Shown piece by piece: positions 16,759 through 26,157 of a stretch of DNA of 64,000 nt (the first letter of the stretch is position 1; each line of letters starts with the position of its first letter). A program made the position numbers and the translations under genes. Source of the DNA: JANPLN01 sp043757265 (GTDB lineage Bacteria; Bdellovibrionota; Bdellovibrionia; Bdellovibrionales; JAGQZY01); contig JAYUQP010000067.1 of assembly GCA_043757265.1 (NCBI GenBank), forward strand, positions 6,287 to 70,286, read 5' to 3'. Under the pieces are notes generated by a model. That model saw only the letters and a program-made list of their open reading frames with translations. It had not been told where the DNA came from and searched no databases.

Positions 16759-17613
16759 TTACATAAACTTAAGACATTTCCAGCCGGGCTCGGTCAAAAT
16801 TTTCCGCATTTCAGTTTCATCACGACACGCGATGTAGTTTGGCGGTTCCCATAAAGGCAATTTCTCACCTTCGTCAACATTCAATACTTGCACACCACGA
16901 AATCCCTTATAGAGACGGAACACTTTAAACTCTTTGCTCCGCAAAAACTTGATCACTGGCGATTTTGAATGCAGAAAGTCTTCGAACACGATGTGTTCTG
17001 TCACTGAAAGTACCTTTTCAGCTCCTCTAAATACTTCAAGTTCATGCCCTTCAACGTCGATCTTTATCAGTTGGATCTTTTTATCTCGAACAACTCCGTC
17101 CAAGGTTCGCACGGGAACTTGCACAATCTTCGAATTCTCGATTTTCTCTAAACTCGCCGTGCCTTCATTTTTCGCAAAGTCCATTGGTATAAAAAGATCC
17201 ATCTGCCCGTCTTGCGAGGAAAGTGCCACAGGATGCAGAACACACTGTTCACGCTTACGAAGATGCTGTTGCCATTTTTTCTGTAATCCAGGGTGAGGCT
17301 CAAAACAATGGACCATTCCGTAGGAGCCCACTCGGTATCCTAAGAGCAGACTAAAGTAACCAATGTTAGCCCCGACATCAATCACCCTGTCTCCGGTTTT
17401 TGTTAGTCGCCAAATTGTTTCGGTGAGAGCCAGATCGTACAGCCCAAAGTCTACCAGTGCGCGACCGATGGTCTCTCCAGAGTCGACTGAAAACTTTTGT
17501 CCAAGAATTTCAACAGTTGAAATTTTACTGGGCTTAGGTCGAACACAGGACCAAATCTTTTTTGCAAGTTTCGCAGGTCGATAAAAATATTCAGGTTTAT
17601 TAAGAATTCTCAT
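16759..17613 (-). CDS. FkbM family methyltransferase
   Basis: A 284-residue SAM-dependent methyltransferase of the FkbM type. The SAM-binding glycine loop is DVGANIGYFSLLLG at about residue 98, then VHCFEPHPG, and the later family motif IKIDVEGHELEVFRGA. Such enzymes O-methylate sugars or secondary metabolites and are common in polysaccharide loci. It marks the left edge of the polysaccharide region and is divergent from the Wzz/BY-kinase gene, with 168 bp between them for promoters. Confidence 0.87.
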   Translation of the reverse strand: MRILNKPEYFYRPAKLAKKIWSCVRPKPSKISTVEILGQKFSVDSGETIGRALVDFGLYDLALTETIWRLTKTGDRVIDVGANIGYFSLLLGYRVGSYGMVHCFEPHPGLQKKWQQHLRKREQCVLHPVALSSQDGQMDLFIPMDFAKNEGTASLEKIENSKIVQVPVRTLDGVVRDKKIQLIKIDVEGHELEVFRGAEKVLSVTEHIVFEDFLHSKSPVIKFLRSKEFKVFRLYKGFRGVQVLNVDEGEKLPLWEPPNYIACRDETEMRKILTEPGWKCLKFM

Positions 17614-17781
17614 TTAAATACCGATGCTAAAATATATGTTTATGGTTACACAATTTATAACATCCTTCTCATTTTCCGTGCAAGCCTTTGTGGGCACATC
17701 GGCGATGTTCAGTACCGGCCTATGGGATTGGTTATTTAATCTTCTGATGAAAATCAAGGAATGAAGATATAGGATTAAGTT

Positions 17782-20163
17782 ATGGAAAACACACAAGATC
17801 AAAAAAGAAAATCCGCCAATCCCAGCCGTATTCAGGAATTTTCTGAAAAACGTGCACTTTTTGTGGCTTCAATCGAAGTGCTGAAGGCAAAAAAAGGATT
17901 TATTTTACTCACTTTTTTTCTGGCAACCGGCGGAACACTGTTGGGTCATTTTTTTCAGACCACCACATACACTGCATCGTCTTCGCTTTTTGTTCAAAAT
18001 TTAGAAGAGCCCACCGCCGCCGAGTATCTCTTGAACCACCAGGTTGGGCGATCGAATAAGGGGGAGCGAGTTGAAACGTACATGCGTTATTTGAGCTCCG
18101 ACTCATTTTTCTTGTCGGTCGCGCAAAAGTTAAAATATCATGAAGATTTTAAAAAATTAAATCTAACTCCTCTCTCCAGCGCATCCCCTTTTAGTCTGCA
18201 GTATTGGACTGCCAAACTCGCGAAAACCGCTAAACCTAACGATGCGCCGATTGATAACAGCAAAATGAACTCGGAAGAAATCGTTTCGTTAATTCGTTCG
18301 ATGATTAGCTACGATACAGACTACAGCCATTTTGTTTTTGTTCGAGTTAAAACTTTGGATCCTGCAACCGCCCATATCGTTGCAAACATTGCAGCTGAAG
18401 AGTTTGTGGGTATCACTAACGAACGTGGGATCCAAGAAATTGAGCAAATTCGCACTTTCGTCGAAAATAAAATTACCGAAACCCAAGATCGGTTACGCGC
18501 CACAGAAGTTGAACTTATTGAATTCAGGAAAAAAAACAGCCTTATTTCCACGGATAGCAGTTCAAGCTTCGTCGCTGAACGATACTCGCGGATTTCATCG
18601 GAGCTTGAGACTGCTCGTTTGCAATTTGAAGAAAACCAAAAAATGATTGTTTTCTTCGAAAATGGGCAAAAAAGCCGCTTAGACTCTGGCGCCAAAGAAA
18701 GCTTGCCATCGTATGGCGTAAAAGAAACCACGATCGTACTTCAAAGAAAACTTGAGCTTTTGAAACGCGAAAAAGCGATGATCAATGCACAAGAGGATAA
18801 AAATCAAGCCGCTCGTTTGCAAGAAATCGACAAAGAGATTGCCCGAACCTATCAAGCTTTCAAAGTGTACTCGAACAAAATCGGCCAAGACAATCTTTTC
18901 ATCTACATGAATCCGCAAAAGCTCCAACAGAAGATTAACGAGTTAAAAGAAGAAAATGAGTTGCTCAAAACCAAGATCTCTACGGTCGGTAAGGCCTCTG
19001 AAGAAGTAAAAGGGCAGATCGAAAAAATCCCTCTTCTAGCACAAAAATTGCTCCTATTAGAAAACAGTATAAAATTGGATTCGGAGAACTACACGAATCT
19101 AAAAAATAAACTGACAGAGCTTGATATTCAACGCATTTCACAAAAGAAAGAAGTTCGCATTGATCAGGTGGCACAAATTCCTGCCGCTAACTCAAAAGGC
19201 AATATCTATCTCAAATTAATCTTTTCGGCTTTGATTTCTCTTTTTCTAGGTATTTGCATTATTATCGGGATTGAAGCTCTTGATCCAACTATTAAACACC
19301 GATCAGATCTAAGTGATTGCAGTTTGGAATTCATTGGCGAAATTCCACTGATTCAATCCTTCATCGAGAAGGTTGCAAAAAAAGATTTTGCGCATCCGAA
19401 CAAACTTGTGTGCGTAAAAGTACCCGAGTCCATCGAATCCATGGCTTTTAAATACATTCGGGCACGGCTTGAGTCTTACCGATACAAGTACAAAAAAAAT
19501 CACATGATTATCAGTATAACGAGCAGTTCGGTCAGCGAAGGCAAATCTTTTATTTCAGCCAATACCGCTGTTTGCCTTTCCCAGCTCAAGCGAAAAACTT
19601 TGTTGATTGACGCGGATCTTCGCAGACCTTCGCAGAATGGTTACTTTAATGTCAACCCACAGTATGGCCTTGTTGACTTACTAAATACTGCGAAAACACT
19701 GGATGATGTAATTGTACGGAATCTACATTCGAATCTTGATTATTTACCAGCCGGTTTCTGCACGGCCAACTCCACTGAACTGTTGAGCGCCGAAAAATTC
19801 AAAGCTCTTTTAAATTATCTGAAGACCGAATATGATTATATCGTTATAGATTGCCCGCCGGTTTTTGCCGCGGTAGATGCTGCCATCATGAGCAGTTACA
19901 GTGATATTCCTATATTAATTGCGAACTTCCGCGAGACCAAGAAAATTCACTTGAACGATGCCTACAATCACTTGCTACAAGTTTCCTACAAACGAGTGTT
20001 TGGAATCATTAATAAGGCGATTGTCAGCACGTCTCGGTTCCATTACTATGGGTATCACAACTACTCAAAGGCAGAAACTAACTTGGCGCCGATTGTTGAG
20101 ACAAATTCTGACCCCAAGGATATCACTTCGTTCTTAGAGAAAATAAAACGAAAGACCAGCTAA
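17782..20163 (+). CDS. Wzz/Wzc-like polysaccharide co-polymerase with BY-kinase domain
   Basis: A 793-residue inner-membrane protein that combines chain-length control with a bacterial tyrosine kinase. A Wzz domain follows the first helix (GFILLTFFLATGGTLLG). A long periplasmic coiled coil reaches a second helix near residue 480 (LIFSALISLFLGICIII). The cytoplasmic kinase has Walker A SSVSEGKS, Walker A' LLIDADLRRPS and Walker B YIVIDCPP. The C-terminal tail has a small tyrosine cluster (HYYGYHNYSK) for autophosphorylation. It should govern export and polymer length of the surface polysaccharide. AGGA stands 7 bases before the ATG. The SLBB gene follows after one base. Confidence 0.9.
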   Translation: MENTQDQKRKSANPSRIQEFSEKRALFVASIEVLKAKKGFILLTFFLATGGTLLGHFFQTTTYTASSSLFVQNLEEPTAAEYLLNHQVGRSNKGERVETYMRYLSSDSFFLSVAQKLKYHEDFKKLNLTPLSSASPFSLQYWTAKLAKTAKPNDAPIDNSKMNSEEIVSLIRSMISYDTDYSHFVFVRVKTLDPATAHIVANIAAEEFVGITNERGIQEIEQIRTFVENKITETQDRLRATEVELIEFRKKNSLISTDSSSSFVAERYSRISSELETARLQFEENQKMIVFFENGQKSRLDSGAKESLPSYGVKETTIVLQRKLELLKREKAMINAQEDKNQAARLQEIDKEIARTYQAFKVYSNKIGQDNLFIYMNPQKLQQKINELKEENELLKTKISTVGKASEEVKGQIEKIPLLAQKLLLLENSIKLDSENYTNLKNKLTELDIQRISQKKEVRIDQVAQIPAANSKGNIYLKLIFSALISLFLGICIIIGIEALDPTIKHRSDLSDCSLEFIGEIPLIQSFIEKVAKKDFAHPNKLVCVKVPESIESMAFKYIRARLESYRYKYKKNHMIISITSSSVSEGKSFISANTAVCLSQLKRKTLLIDADLRRPSQNGYFNVNPQYGLVDLLNTAKTLDDVIVRNLHSNLDYLPAGFCTANSTELLSAEKFKALLNYLKTEYDYIVIDCPPVFAAVDAAIMSSYSDIPILIANFRETKKIHLNDAYNHLLQVSYKRVFGIINKAIVSTSRFHYYGYHNYSKAETNLAPIVETNSDPKDITSFLEKIKRKTS

Positions 20164-20164
20164 T

Positions 20165-20695
20165 ATGAAAAAATTTTTAAAGTTCTGCACCATTGTCATC
20201 TATCTTCTCAGTACGCAATCAGTGGCTTTTGCTCGAGAAAAAGATCTCGTTTCGAGTTTTGAGTTGTTGCAAAACGAAACTTACAGCCGCTTTACATCTG
20301 GCAGTGAGTTTATGTCGGGCCAAGAACCGGGAACGGTAATGATGAAGGTGAATCTTTGGGGCGCCGTTCGAAAGCCGGGCATCCATCACATTCCCGTAAA
20401 AACGGATCTTGTTGGATTGATGTCTTTTGCTGGGGGACCAAATGATAATGCGATCATCGATCAAATCACCATTAAACGCCAGCAGGGCAACAAACAAACT
20501 CGTATCAACGTGGATCTCAGCCAATTGATCCATGGCGAGTATAATAACAATCTTACGCTACAGCCTGACGACATCATTGTAGTTCCAGCCGACGAACCAT
20601 GGATAAGCCAAAACGCCTTTACGGTTGCTATCTTCGCATCTACCCTTGCAAGTATTATTCTGAGTGCTGTGCTCATCGAAGCGAACACCAACTGA
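20165..20695 (+). CDS. Short SLBB-domain exopolysaccharide export protein
   Basis: A 176-residue protein with a signal peptide (FCTIVIYLLSTQSVAFA), one SLBB domain (VNLWGAVRKPGIHHIPVKTDL... to LQPDDIIVVPADE) and a C-terminal hydrophobic helix (FTVAIFASTLASIILSAVLIEA). It starts directly after the co-polymerase stop. Wza-type exporters normally have a Poly_export domain plus two or more SLBB domains and a lipobox; here only one SLBB unit and a membrane helix remain. It may be an accessory that joins the co-polymerase to an outer-membrane porin encoded elsewhere. Confidence 0.8.
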   Translation: MKKFLKFCTIVIYLLSTQSVAFAREKDLVSSFELLQNETYSRFTSGSEFMSGQEPGTVMMKVNLWGAVRKPGIHHIPVKTDLVGLMSFAGGPNDNAIIDQITIKRQQGNKQTRINVDLSQLIHGEYNNNLTLQPDDIIVVPADEPWISQNAFTVAIFASTLASIILSAVLIEANTN

Positions 20696-20785
20696 TTTTT
20701 TACTTCTGGAGTTATTTCAAGAAACTCGTTTGTGGCGGCGCTGCTGTTAAGCGTGGTGCTTCGCATCCGCTAAGTTTGGAGCCAC

Positions 20786-21520
20786 TTACAATTGGCTTTG
20801 ATTGGCTGGTTGCTTTTCAGCTGTCTGTTTTTGGGCTACGACAATCATATTGTCGCTAAATCTAAGACCCTTGAGCAAACCCAAGGATATCTTCTGCCAC
20901 GTATACTTGGGTGCTGATGGAACCATCCCCGAATCGGTGAAGGTCACTTCCATTCTACTAAAGCCGCACTCCTTGAGAATACGATATATATCTACCTGAT
21001 TTAGTGCTGTAATATGCGCAGGATAAGAAGAGTCTGTGAAGGCCACAAAGTGTCCGCGAAAAACGTAGGAAAGTATGGACCGCCAGCTCTCGTTGTTAGG
21101 AGTGGTTAGTACTAATAGACCATCAGGTTTTAAAGCTCGCGCTAGATCGCGCACAATTTGCCGTGGGTTTTCTAAATGCTCAATCACTTCGATGCACGAA
21201 ATTACGTCGAACTGCGCATCTTTAAATTGTAATTTTTTATTCAAATCCTGAACATACCAGTTTACCCCGTCAACCTTGGAGTACATCAAATCCACGCCGT
21301 GATACATAAACTTGAAAGCACTCTTTACCATGCCTTTTAAAAAATCCCCTTGGCCTGCTCCAAAATCCAAAAACTGTCCATGTGCAGGACCGTAGGTTTT
21401 GATAACTTCGTGCACCTTTTGATAAATGACATCATGGCTGATTCCCAAACTCTGTTGAACTGCAGGCGTCAGGTTTTCATTGGCATCGGGTGTTTTTAAA
21501 AGCGCGTTTGACATACTCAA
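20786..21520 (-). CDS. Class I SAM-dependent methyltransferase
   Basis: A 244-residue soluble methyltransferase. Motif I is FLDFGAGQGDFLKG. The acidic strand ends in YHGVDLMY, and motif post-I appears as DVISCIEVIEHLENP, the Methyltransf_11/UbiG-type pattern. Targets of such enzymes in sugar loci are often sugar hydroxyls or lipid carriers; the substrate here is unknown. An ATG two codons later is an equal start choice. It is convergent with the SLBB gene and divergent from the next glycosyltransferase. Confidence 0.85.
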   Translation of the reverse strand: MSMSNALLKTPDANENLTPAVQQSLGISHDVIYQKVHEVIKTYGPAHGQFLDFGAGQGDFLKGMVKSAFKFMYHGVDLMYSKVDGVNWYVQDLNKKLQFKDAQFDVISCIEVIEHLENPRQIVRDLARALKPDGLLVLTTPNNESWRSILSYVFRGHFVAFTDSSYPAHITALNQVDIYRILKECGFSRMEVTFTDSGMVPSAPKYTWQKISLGLLKGLRFSDNMIVVAQKQTAEKQPANQSQL

Positions 21521-21591
21521 ATTGTAAACAATTGTTAAAATCTACAAAAGCAGCATTTGAATTTCTAGACGGCCAGTGATTGAATAATATT

Positions 21592-22713
21592 ATGAAAAAA
21601 AATATTCTCTACATTTGCCCATCCTCTGGTCTAGGTGGAGCTGAAACATTTTTAAAAACCACTTTCTCCTTTCAAAACTCCGAACGATTTTCGTCTACCT
21701 ATTTGCTTTTTCAGGATGGCCCGCTCGCCGAATGGTTGAAAAAAAATAACGCCACCCATGAAGTTCTTCCCGAACGACCGCGGCTTTCAAAAATCAGCAG
21801 TATCTTTGCCACCCATAACTGGATCAAACGACAAATTCTTGAGAGATCAATTCACGTTACACACTCCACTATGGCCTACGGTGCCCTGTTTGCGAGTGTT
21901 GCGGCTCAAACAACCGCATGCCCACATGTGTGGTTTCAACACGGCCCGGCCTCGGGGTGGATGGACCAAGTTGCAGCGCTGCTTCCCCATCAAGGTGTGT
22001 TAATAAACTCGGATTACACACTGAGGACGCAACAACGCCTGGAAAAAAATCTTGCTGTTTTACTTTCTAAAAACCGCTTTTTTGAAAAAATTGATCTCGG
22101 CACACCGGAGCCCGCCCATAGCCAGCAGGAATCCAGCGAATTGCGCGCGGCCTTGCTGCAAAAGCATAATCTCCCCGCCACCGCTGTGATATTTTCCATG
22201 GCCTGCCGGCTGCAAAAATGGAAAGGTGTGGAATTGTTGATTGAGTCAGTACGTAAAGTGCGTATGCAAAATTTTTTCGTAATGATTTACGGCGACACCT
22301 TTGATTCCGAGGACTATGTGCACCACCTAAAGTCCTCTGCCCAAGGACTGCCGATACATTTCGTAGGCGCCGTAAAAAATGTACCATTGGCTTTTTCTGC
22401 GGGTGATGTGGTGATCAATGCGTCTTTGCAACCCGAGCCATTTGGCTTGAGTATTATCGAGTCGCTGTCGGTGGCACGCCCGGTGATCGCCCCGAATGAA
22501 GGCGGTCCGCTGGAAATTATCGAGGATCAGAAATGCGGACTCCTCTTTTCTGCACGTTCGGCAGAAAGTCTGAGCGAAAAAATAACGTGGATGCTAACAA
22601 ACACAGAACGTCGCCATGAAATGCAGGCAGTCGCTCTGAAACGCTATCAAACCCACTACACCGCACAAAGAATGATGACCCAGTTAGAATCCATCTACGA
22701 CCGCCTCGGCTAA
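21592..22713 (+). CDS. Glycosyltransferase family 4 (GT-B fold)
   Basis: A 373-residue cytoplasmic glycosyltransferase. The ATG at 21592 (MKKNILYICPSSGLGGAE) is preferred over a TTG at 21580. The N-terminal acceptor domain has the SGLGGAE loop. The C-terminal donor domain contains the EX7E-type motif EPFGLSIIESLSVARPV followed by APNEGGPLEII, typical of retaining GT4 enzymes that use nucleotide sugars. Its stop codon lies in the arm of a perfect 36-bp inverted repeat shared with the convergent FkbM gene. Confidence 0.88.
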   Translation: MKKNILYICPSSGLGGAETFLKTTFSFQNSERFSSTYLLFQDGPLAEWLKKNNATHEVLPERPRLSKISSIFATHNWIKRQILERSIHVTHSTMAYGALFASVAAQTTACPHVWFQHGPASGWMDQVAALLPHQGVLINSDYTLRTQQRLEKNLAVLLSKNRFFEKIDLGTPEPAHSQQESSELRAALLQKHNLPATAVIFSMACRLQKWKGVELLIESVRKVRMQNFFVMIYGDTFDSEDYVHHLKSSAQGLPIHFVGAVKNVPLAFSAGDVVINASLQPEPFGLSIIESLSVARPVIAPNEGGPLEIIEDQKCGLLFSARSAESLSEKITWMLTNTERRHEMQAVALKRYQTHYTAQRMMTQLESIYDRLG

Positions 22714-22787
22714 TCCGGTGCCAGGTCCTGTTTCTGTCCGGCGCGCCTGATGCCGGACAGAAACAGGACCTGGCACCGGATTAGCCG
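22707..22787. terminator. Perfect 36-bp inverted repeat between convergent genes
   Basis: Left arm 22707-22742 and right arm 22752-22787 pair without a mismatch around a 9-base loop (GCGCCTGAT). The arms include CGGTGCCAGGTCCTGTTTC. The left arm contains the TAA of the glycosyltransferase gene, and the right arm ends one base before the stop codon of the FkbM gene. It lacks a T run, so it could be a bidirectional RNA stem, an RNase-stable 3' end or a mobile palindromic repeat. Confidence 0.85.
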
Positions 22788-23702
22788 CTAGTGCTGGAGG
22801 CTGATGAAATGTTTTTTTATTTCTTTGGAGTTCCAGTCTTTGAGAATTTTATGTTGGCGTTTTTCGTTCACCACAAAAACGTTGGCCTGTTCGATGTGTG
22901 AAAAACTATCAATCCATCGGCTTCTCTCGGCAACGTCTCCCACTTGATAAAATTGATAGTTTCGCACTTTGAAAAATTCAAAAATCGCGTCGGGACTGTA
23001 GCCAAATCTCTCACAAGCCTTGCGATTGATCTCGATCAGAAACTGCGGGCGCAAACGCTCGATGGTCTTTTGAGCGCCCTTTAAGGCTGAGAGCTCCGCG
23101 CCTTCGATGTCCATCTTGATAAAATCAAGTTTGATAAAATCTTTGCAAAAATCATCAAGCGGAAAAACCTCACACGCCTCACGCGTCAGCGCATGTTCCA
23201 CTTTTCCAGCTGTGAAAGATCCCACATTGTCCTCCATGCTTTCATCCAATGAAAACTGCAGGAGGTCCTTTTCGTGCCACAAGCCGTTGTTTTGAATTTG
23301 GATTTTATGAATGTGGGGCGACAAAGAAATATTATGTTTCAGTGTTTGGAAGTTTTTAGGCACGGGTTCGAATCCAAAAACTTTTCCTGATTTTACAGTT
23401 TGTGCCATTAGAAGTGTGTAAAACCCAATATTCGCTCCCGCATCGACAATGATATCCTCTTCCTCGAGCAGATAGTGAAGGAGAAAAGATTCGATCGGCT
23501 CGTAAGCTCCAAAAAAATATATTTGCCGCTGAATATGATCTCGCAGATCACATTCCATCTTGGTGTCGCCGAGAATTTTTGTTAAGCGCTTTTTATTTTT
23601 GAACAAGTAAGAATACTGATCAACACACTGATAGAGCCATCCGAGAGCTAAGCCGGTCCTTGCCCATGTGCGAAAAATAAAAATCAAAAAACTTTTCATC
23701 AT
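22788..23702 (-). CDS. FkbM family methyltransferase
   Basis: A 304-residue FkbM-type SAM methyltransferase. The SAM loop is DAGANIGFYTLLMA near residue 95, followed by VFGFEPVPKNF, and the family motif FIKMDIEGAELSALKGA lies near residue 205. The ATG at 23702 (MMKSFLIFIF) overlaps the TGA of the upstream glycosyltransferase, so the two are translationally coupled. The hydrophobic start may associate with the membrane. It probably O-methylates a sugar added by the neighbouring transferases. It ends at the 36-bp palindrome. Confidence 0.87.
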   Translation of the reverse strand: MMKSFLIFIFRTWARTGLALGWLYQCVDQYSYLFKNKKRLTKILGDTKMECDLRDHIQRQIYFFGAYEPIESFLLHYLLEEEDIIVDAGANIGFYTLLMAQTVKSGKVFGFEPVPKNFQTLKHNISLSPHIHKIQIQNNGLWHEKDLLQFSLDESMEDNVGSFTAGKVEHALTREACEVFPLDDFCKDFIKLDFIKMDIEGAELSALKGAQKTIERLRPQFLIEINRKACERFGYSPDAIFEFFKVRNYQFYQVGDVAERSRWIDSFSHIEQANVFVVNEKRQHKILKDWNSKEIKKHFISLQH

Positions 23703-24805
23703 GCTAAAACCTTTTTGTAAACATTTAGAGTTTGTTCGACACATCGCTGCCACGTAAAAAATTGCGCACGCTCAAAACTTTCTTGGGCGAGCTTTTTAAG
23801 ATTGGCATCGGTGAAAATCCAATTTATTTTTTGTAGCATGCTCGTATGACTGTAAGGATCAAAGGTACACTCGTTTTGCGCAACAACCTCGCGAAGACTG
23901 GTGTTTGCCGATACAAGAATTGGTTTTCCCATTTGCATCGCCTCGACGGCTTGCAAACCAAAGCCCTCATAGAAACTCGGGTAAATAAACACCGAACAGT
24001 AAAAATACAGACTTGGTAAATCCTCATCATCTACATATCCTAAACTCACTACATTTTCGCCTCGAACGGCGCGACTGCCTTCGCCGGCCAGTAAAAGCAC
24101 TTTGCTTCTTTTCGACGCTGCATAGGCTTTCAGGAGACCTTCAATGTTTTTTCGATCTTCAAAACCACCGATGTAAAATAATGAGTCGTTTACGAACGAC
24201 GGATATCTGCGCTTTATCTCCTCAAGAGGCTTTACGTTCTTCGGAGAAAAATTTATATCTGCGGCTTCGTAAATGACGTTTATTTTAGTTTCAGGAATTT
24301 TATAATATTTGATTAAGTCTTTTTTAGCATGTTCGCTCACTGTAATAATCGCGTCTGCCGCATTCTGCGACATCCAATGATACATCCGCACTTTTTTTTC
24401 AGTCCACGTCCATTTTTTAAAAAAACTTTTTTGCGGTTCGTAAAAAGCTTTATCAATTGCGTCGTGCAATGTGAGAACCTTTTTAGTTTGTCCCATCAGT
24501 GGAAGTCCGTAGTGAATTGGACAGTGCAAGATGTCTAGTTCGTTCTCTGCGGCGAGCCTGGGTAGGACTCTTTGCTCCCAATCGAAGTAATTGATGCCCT
24601 TTTGACAAACAAGGCTCACAGTTTGAAAATCGTATAATTTTTTATTGATTGGCTTGTCAGATAAAAGCACAACTTGCACATTGTTCTTTGCAAGCCCGCG
24701 AATCAGTTCGATCGTATAACGACTCCAACCCCGCACTTGCTCTGTATCAAGAATTCGGGCGTTGATGCCCACTTTTAATTTACGCACTTTCCACCACACT
24801 ATCAT
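23699..24805 (-). CDS. Glycosyltransferase family 4
   Basis: A GT4 glycosyltransferase of about 368 residues. The core begins at KVGINARILD with a GWSRYTIELIRGL motif, as in mannosyltransferase-type GT4 enzymes. The donor site reads FYEGFGLQAVEAMQMGKPILVS. The frame is open to 24913, but the extra residues look non-native. The ATG at 24805 has a close GGAG, and a GTG at 24799 has better spacing. It overlaps the FkbM start by four bases and is divergent from the glycosyltransferase at 24961, with a short shared promoter region. Confidence 0.86.
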   Translation of the reverse strand: MIVWWKVRKLKVGINARILDTEQVRGWSRYTIELIRGLAKNNVQVVLLSDKPINKKLYDFQTVSLVCQKGINYFDWEQRVLPRLAAENELDILHCPIHYGLPLMGQTKKVLTLHDAIDKAFYEPQKSFFKKWTWTEKKVRMYHWMSQNAADAIITVSEHAKKDLIKYYKIPETKINVIYEAADINFSPKNVKPLEEIKRRYPSFVNDSLFYIGGFEDRKNIEGLLKAYAASKRSKVLLLAGEGSRAVRGENVVSLGYVDDEDLPSLYFYCSVFIYPSFYEGFGLQAVEAMQMGKPILVSANTSLREVVAQNECTFDPYSHTSMLQKINWIFTDANLKKLAQESFERAQFFTWQRCVEQTLNVYKKVLA

Positions 24806-24960
24806 TCTCCACCGCAGCGGCATAGCATCTGAGCAGTATTGGTCGAGGGAACTCCGCAGAAAGCGGACAAGCGCTAGACTGCCGAAGGCGAAAAGCGCGC
24901 AAGCGCTGGACAAAGGTCTTCTTTGTTGACGTGCATTACAGCATCTACAAAGATAAATCG

Positions 24961-26151
24961 ATGCCTTTAAAAAAACTAAAAATTCTTATGATTCTCGTCG
25001 AACCGCCTCTTCCATTTGGAAATGCTGGCAGCCGATGGTTTCACGTTTTACTTAAGGGGCTTGATCAGCGCGGTCATGAGGTGGACGTGTTTGTGGTGAG
25101 CGGGGTGACGTCGGACATCGAAAAGGCAAAAAAAATATTTGCCGCGCGGAAAAACTTTTTTATCTTCCCGTTTGCCATAAATCAGTGTTTTTTTGATAAA
25201 ATCAAAACGCTAGTTGCTCCACATCGTTATATCTTCAATCAAGAGTCGCGTAAAAAGTTTGCTGAACTTCAGCCCGAAAACTACGACATCATTCATGTCG
25301 AGCAAACGTGGGCTGGTTGGATAGGTTTTAAATATAGACTAAAAACCCTCATCAATGTGCATTTCTTGCAATCCATCGACTTAGGCTCGTCTCGTCCAAA
25401 AAGCTTGAAATTCCTCTTACTTTACAAAAGTTGGTTTTTGGCAGAGAAATTTATTTTGTCGAAGTATCCGTTTATACGCACCTGCTCCCCTCGCCTCACG
25501 GAGGCCATCCGACAATGGGATTCCAAACGCCCCCTAGTGACCACTGTCCCGTTTTCCTTAGATCTCTCCTTGTATCCATGGATTCCGAAGGAAAAACGCC
25601 ACAACCGACGCCCCGTCATTACCTTGATTGGCGGTATGACCTGGTATCCCTCAGTGTCGGCAGCCGAGCGTATTTTGCGTGAGCTGTGGCCCGAAATTAA
25701 AAAACAGGTCCCTGATGCTGTATTAAAAATCGTAGGCTGGTCGGCAAGAGCAGCTCTCAAGGACTATCTCGAATTAGAGGATGTTAAAATCCTAGAAAAT
25801 GTTTCGGATATTCAACCTTATTTTGAAGAAGCTTCAGTCATGCTCTACGCCCCCGTTCGCGGTAGCGGAATGAAAATTAAAGTTCTTGAATCGCTCGCTT
25901 TTGGCGTGCCCGTCGTGACAACCAGCGAAGGAGCTGAAGGCATACCAGCCGAAGATATGGTGCACATGGGGCTCTGCGAGGACAACGCGGGCCTCATCGC
26001 GCGCACGGTAAAAATTCTTATGGATCCCGAGCTGCAGGAGAGATTGCGTTTAGATGGTCGCAAGCTTTTGGCCACTCATTGCGGAGAAGAAAAAACCGTC
26101 AATGATATTGAACAGATTTATTTTAAAATCCTCGAGCACAACAAAAAATAG
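24961..26151 (+). CDS. Glycosyltransferase family 4-like
   Basis: A 396-residue GT-B glycosyltransferase beginning MPLKKLKILMILVEPPLPFG; an earlier GTG at 24931 is less likely. It has the GNAGSRWFHVLLKGL acceptor loop of group 1-like enzymes. The C-terminal donor motif is KIKVLESLAFGVPVVTTSEGAEGIP. It stands alone, ending 6 bp from the convergent rlmN stop, with no visible terminator between them. Confidence 0.85.
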   Translation: MPLKKLKILMILVEPPLPFGNAGSRWFHVLLKGLDQRGHEVDVFVVSGVTSDIEKAKKIFAARKNFFIFPFAINQCFFDKIKTLVAPHRYIFNQESRKKFAELQPENYDIIHVEQTWAGWIGFKYRLKTLINVHFLQSIDLGSSRPKSLKFLLLYKSWFLAEKFILSKYPFIRTCSPRLTEAIRQWDSKRPLVTTVPFSLDLSLYPWIPKEKRHNRRPVITLIGGMTWYPSVSAAERILRELWPEIKKQVPDAVLKIVGWSARAALKDYLELEDVKILENVSDIQPYFEEASVMLYAPVRGSGMKIKVLESLAFGVPVVTTSEGAEGIPAEDMVHMGLCEDNAGLIARTVKILMDPELQERLRLDGRKLLATHCGEEKTVNDIEQIYFKILEHNKK

Positions 26152-26157
26152 TTACTA

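Noticed and set aside
20599..20859. A small plus-strand frame after the SLBB gene
   Set aside because: It overlaps the SLBB gene and the convergent methyltransferase in other frames and has no ribosome binding site or recognisable product.
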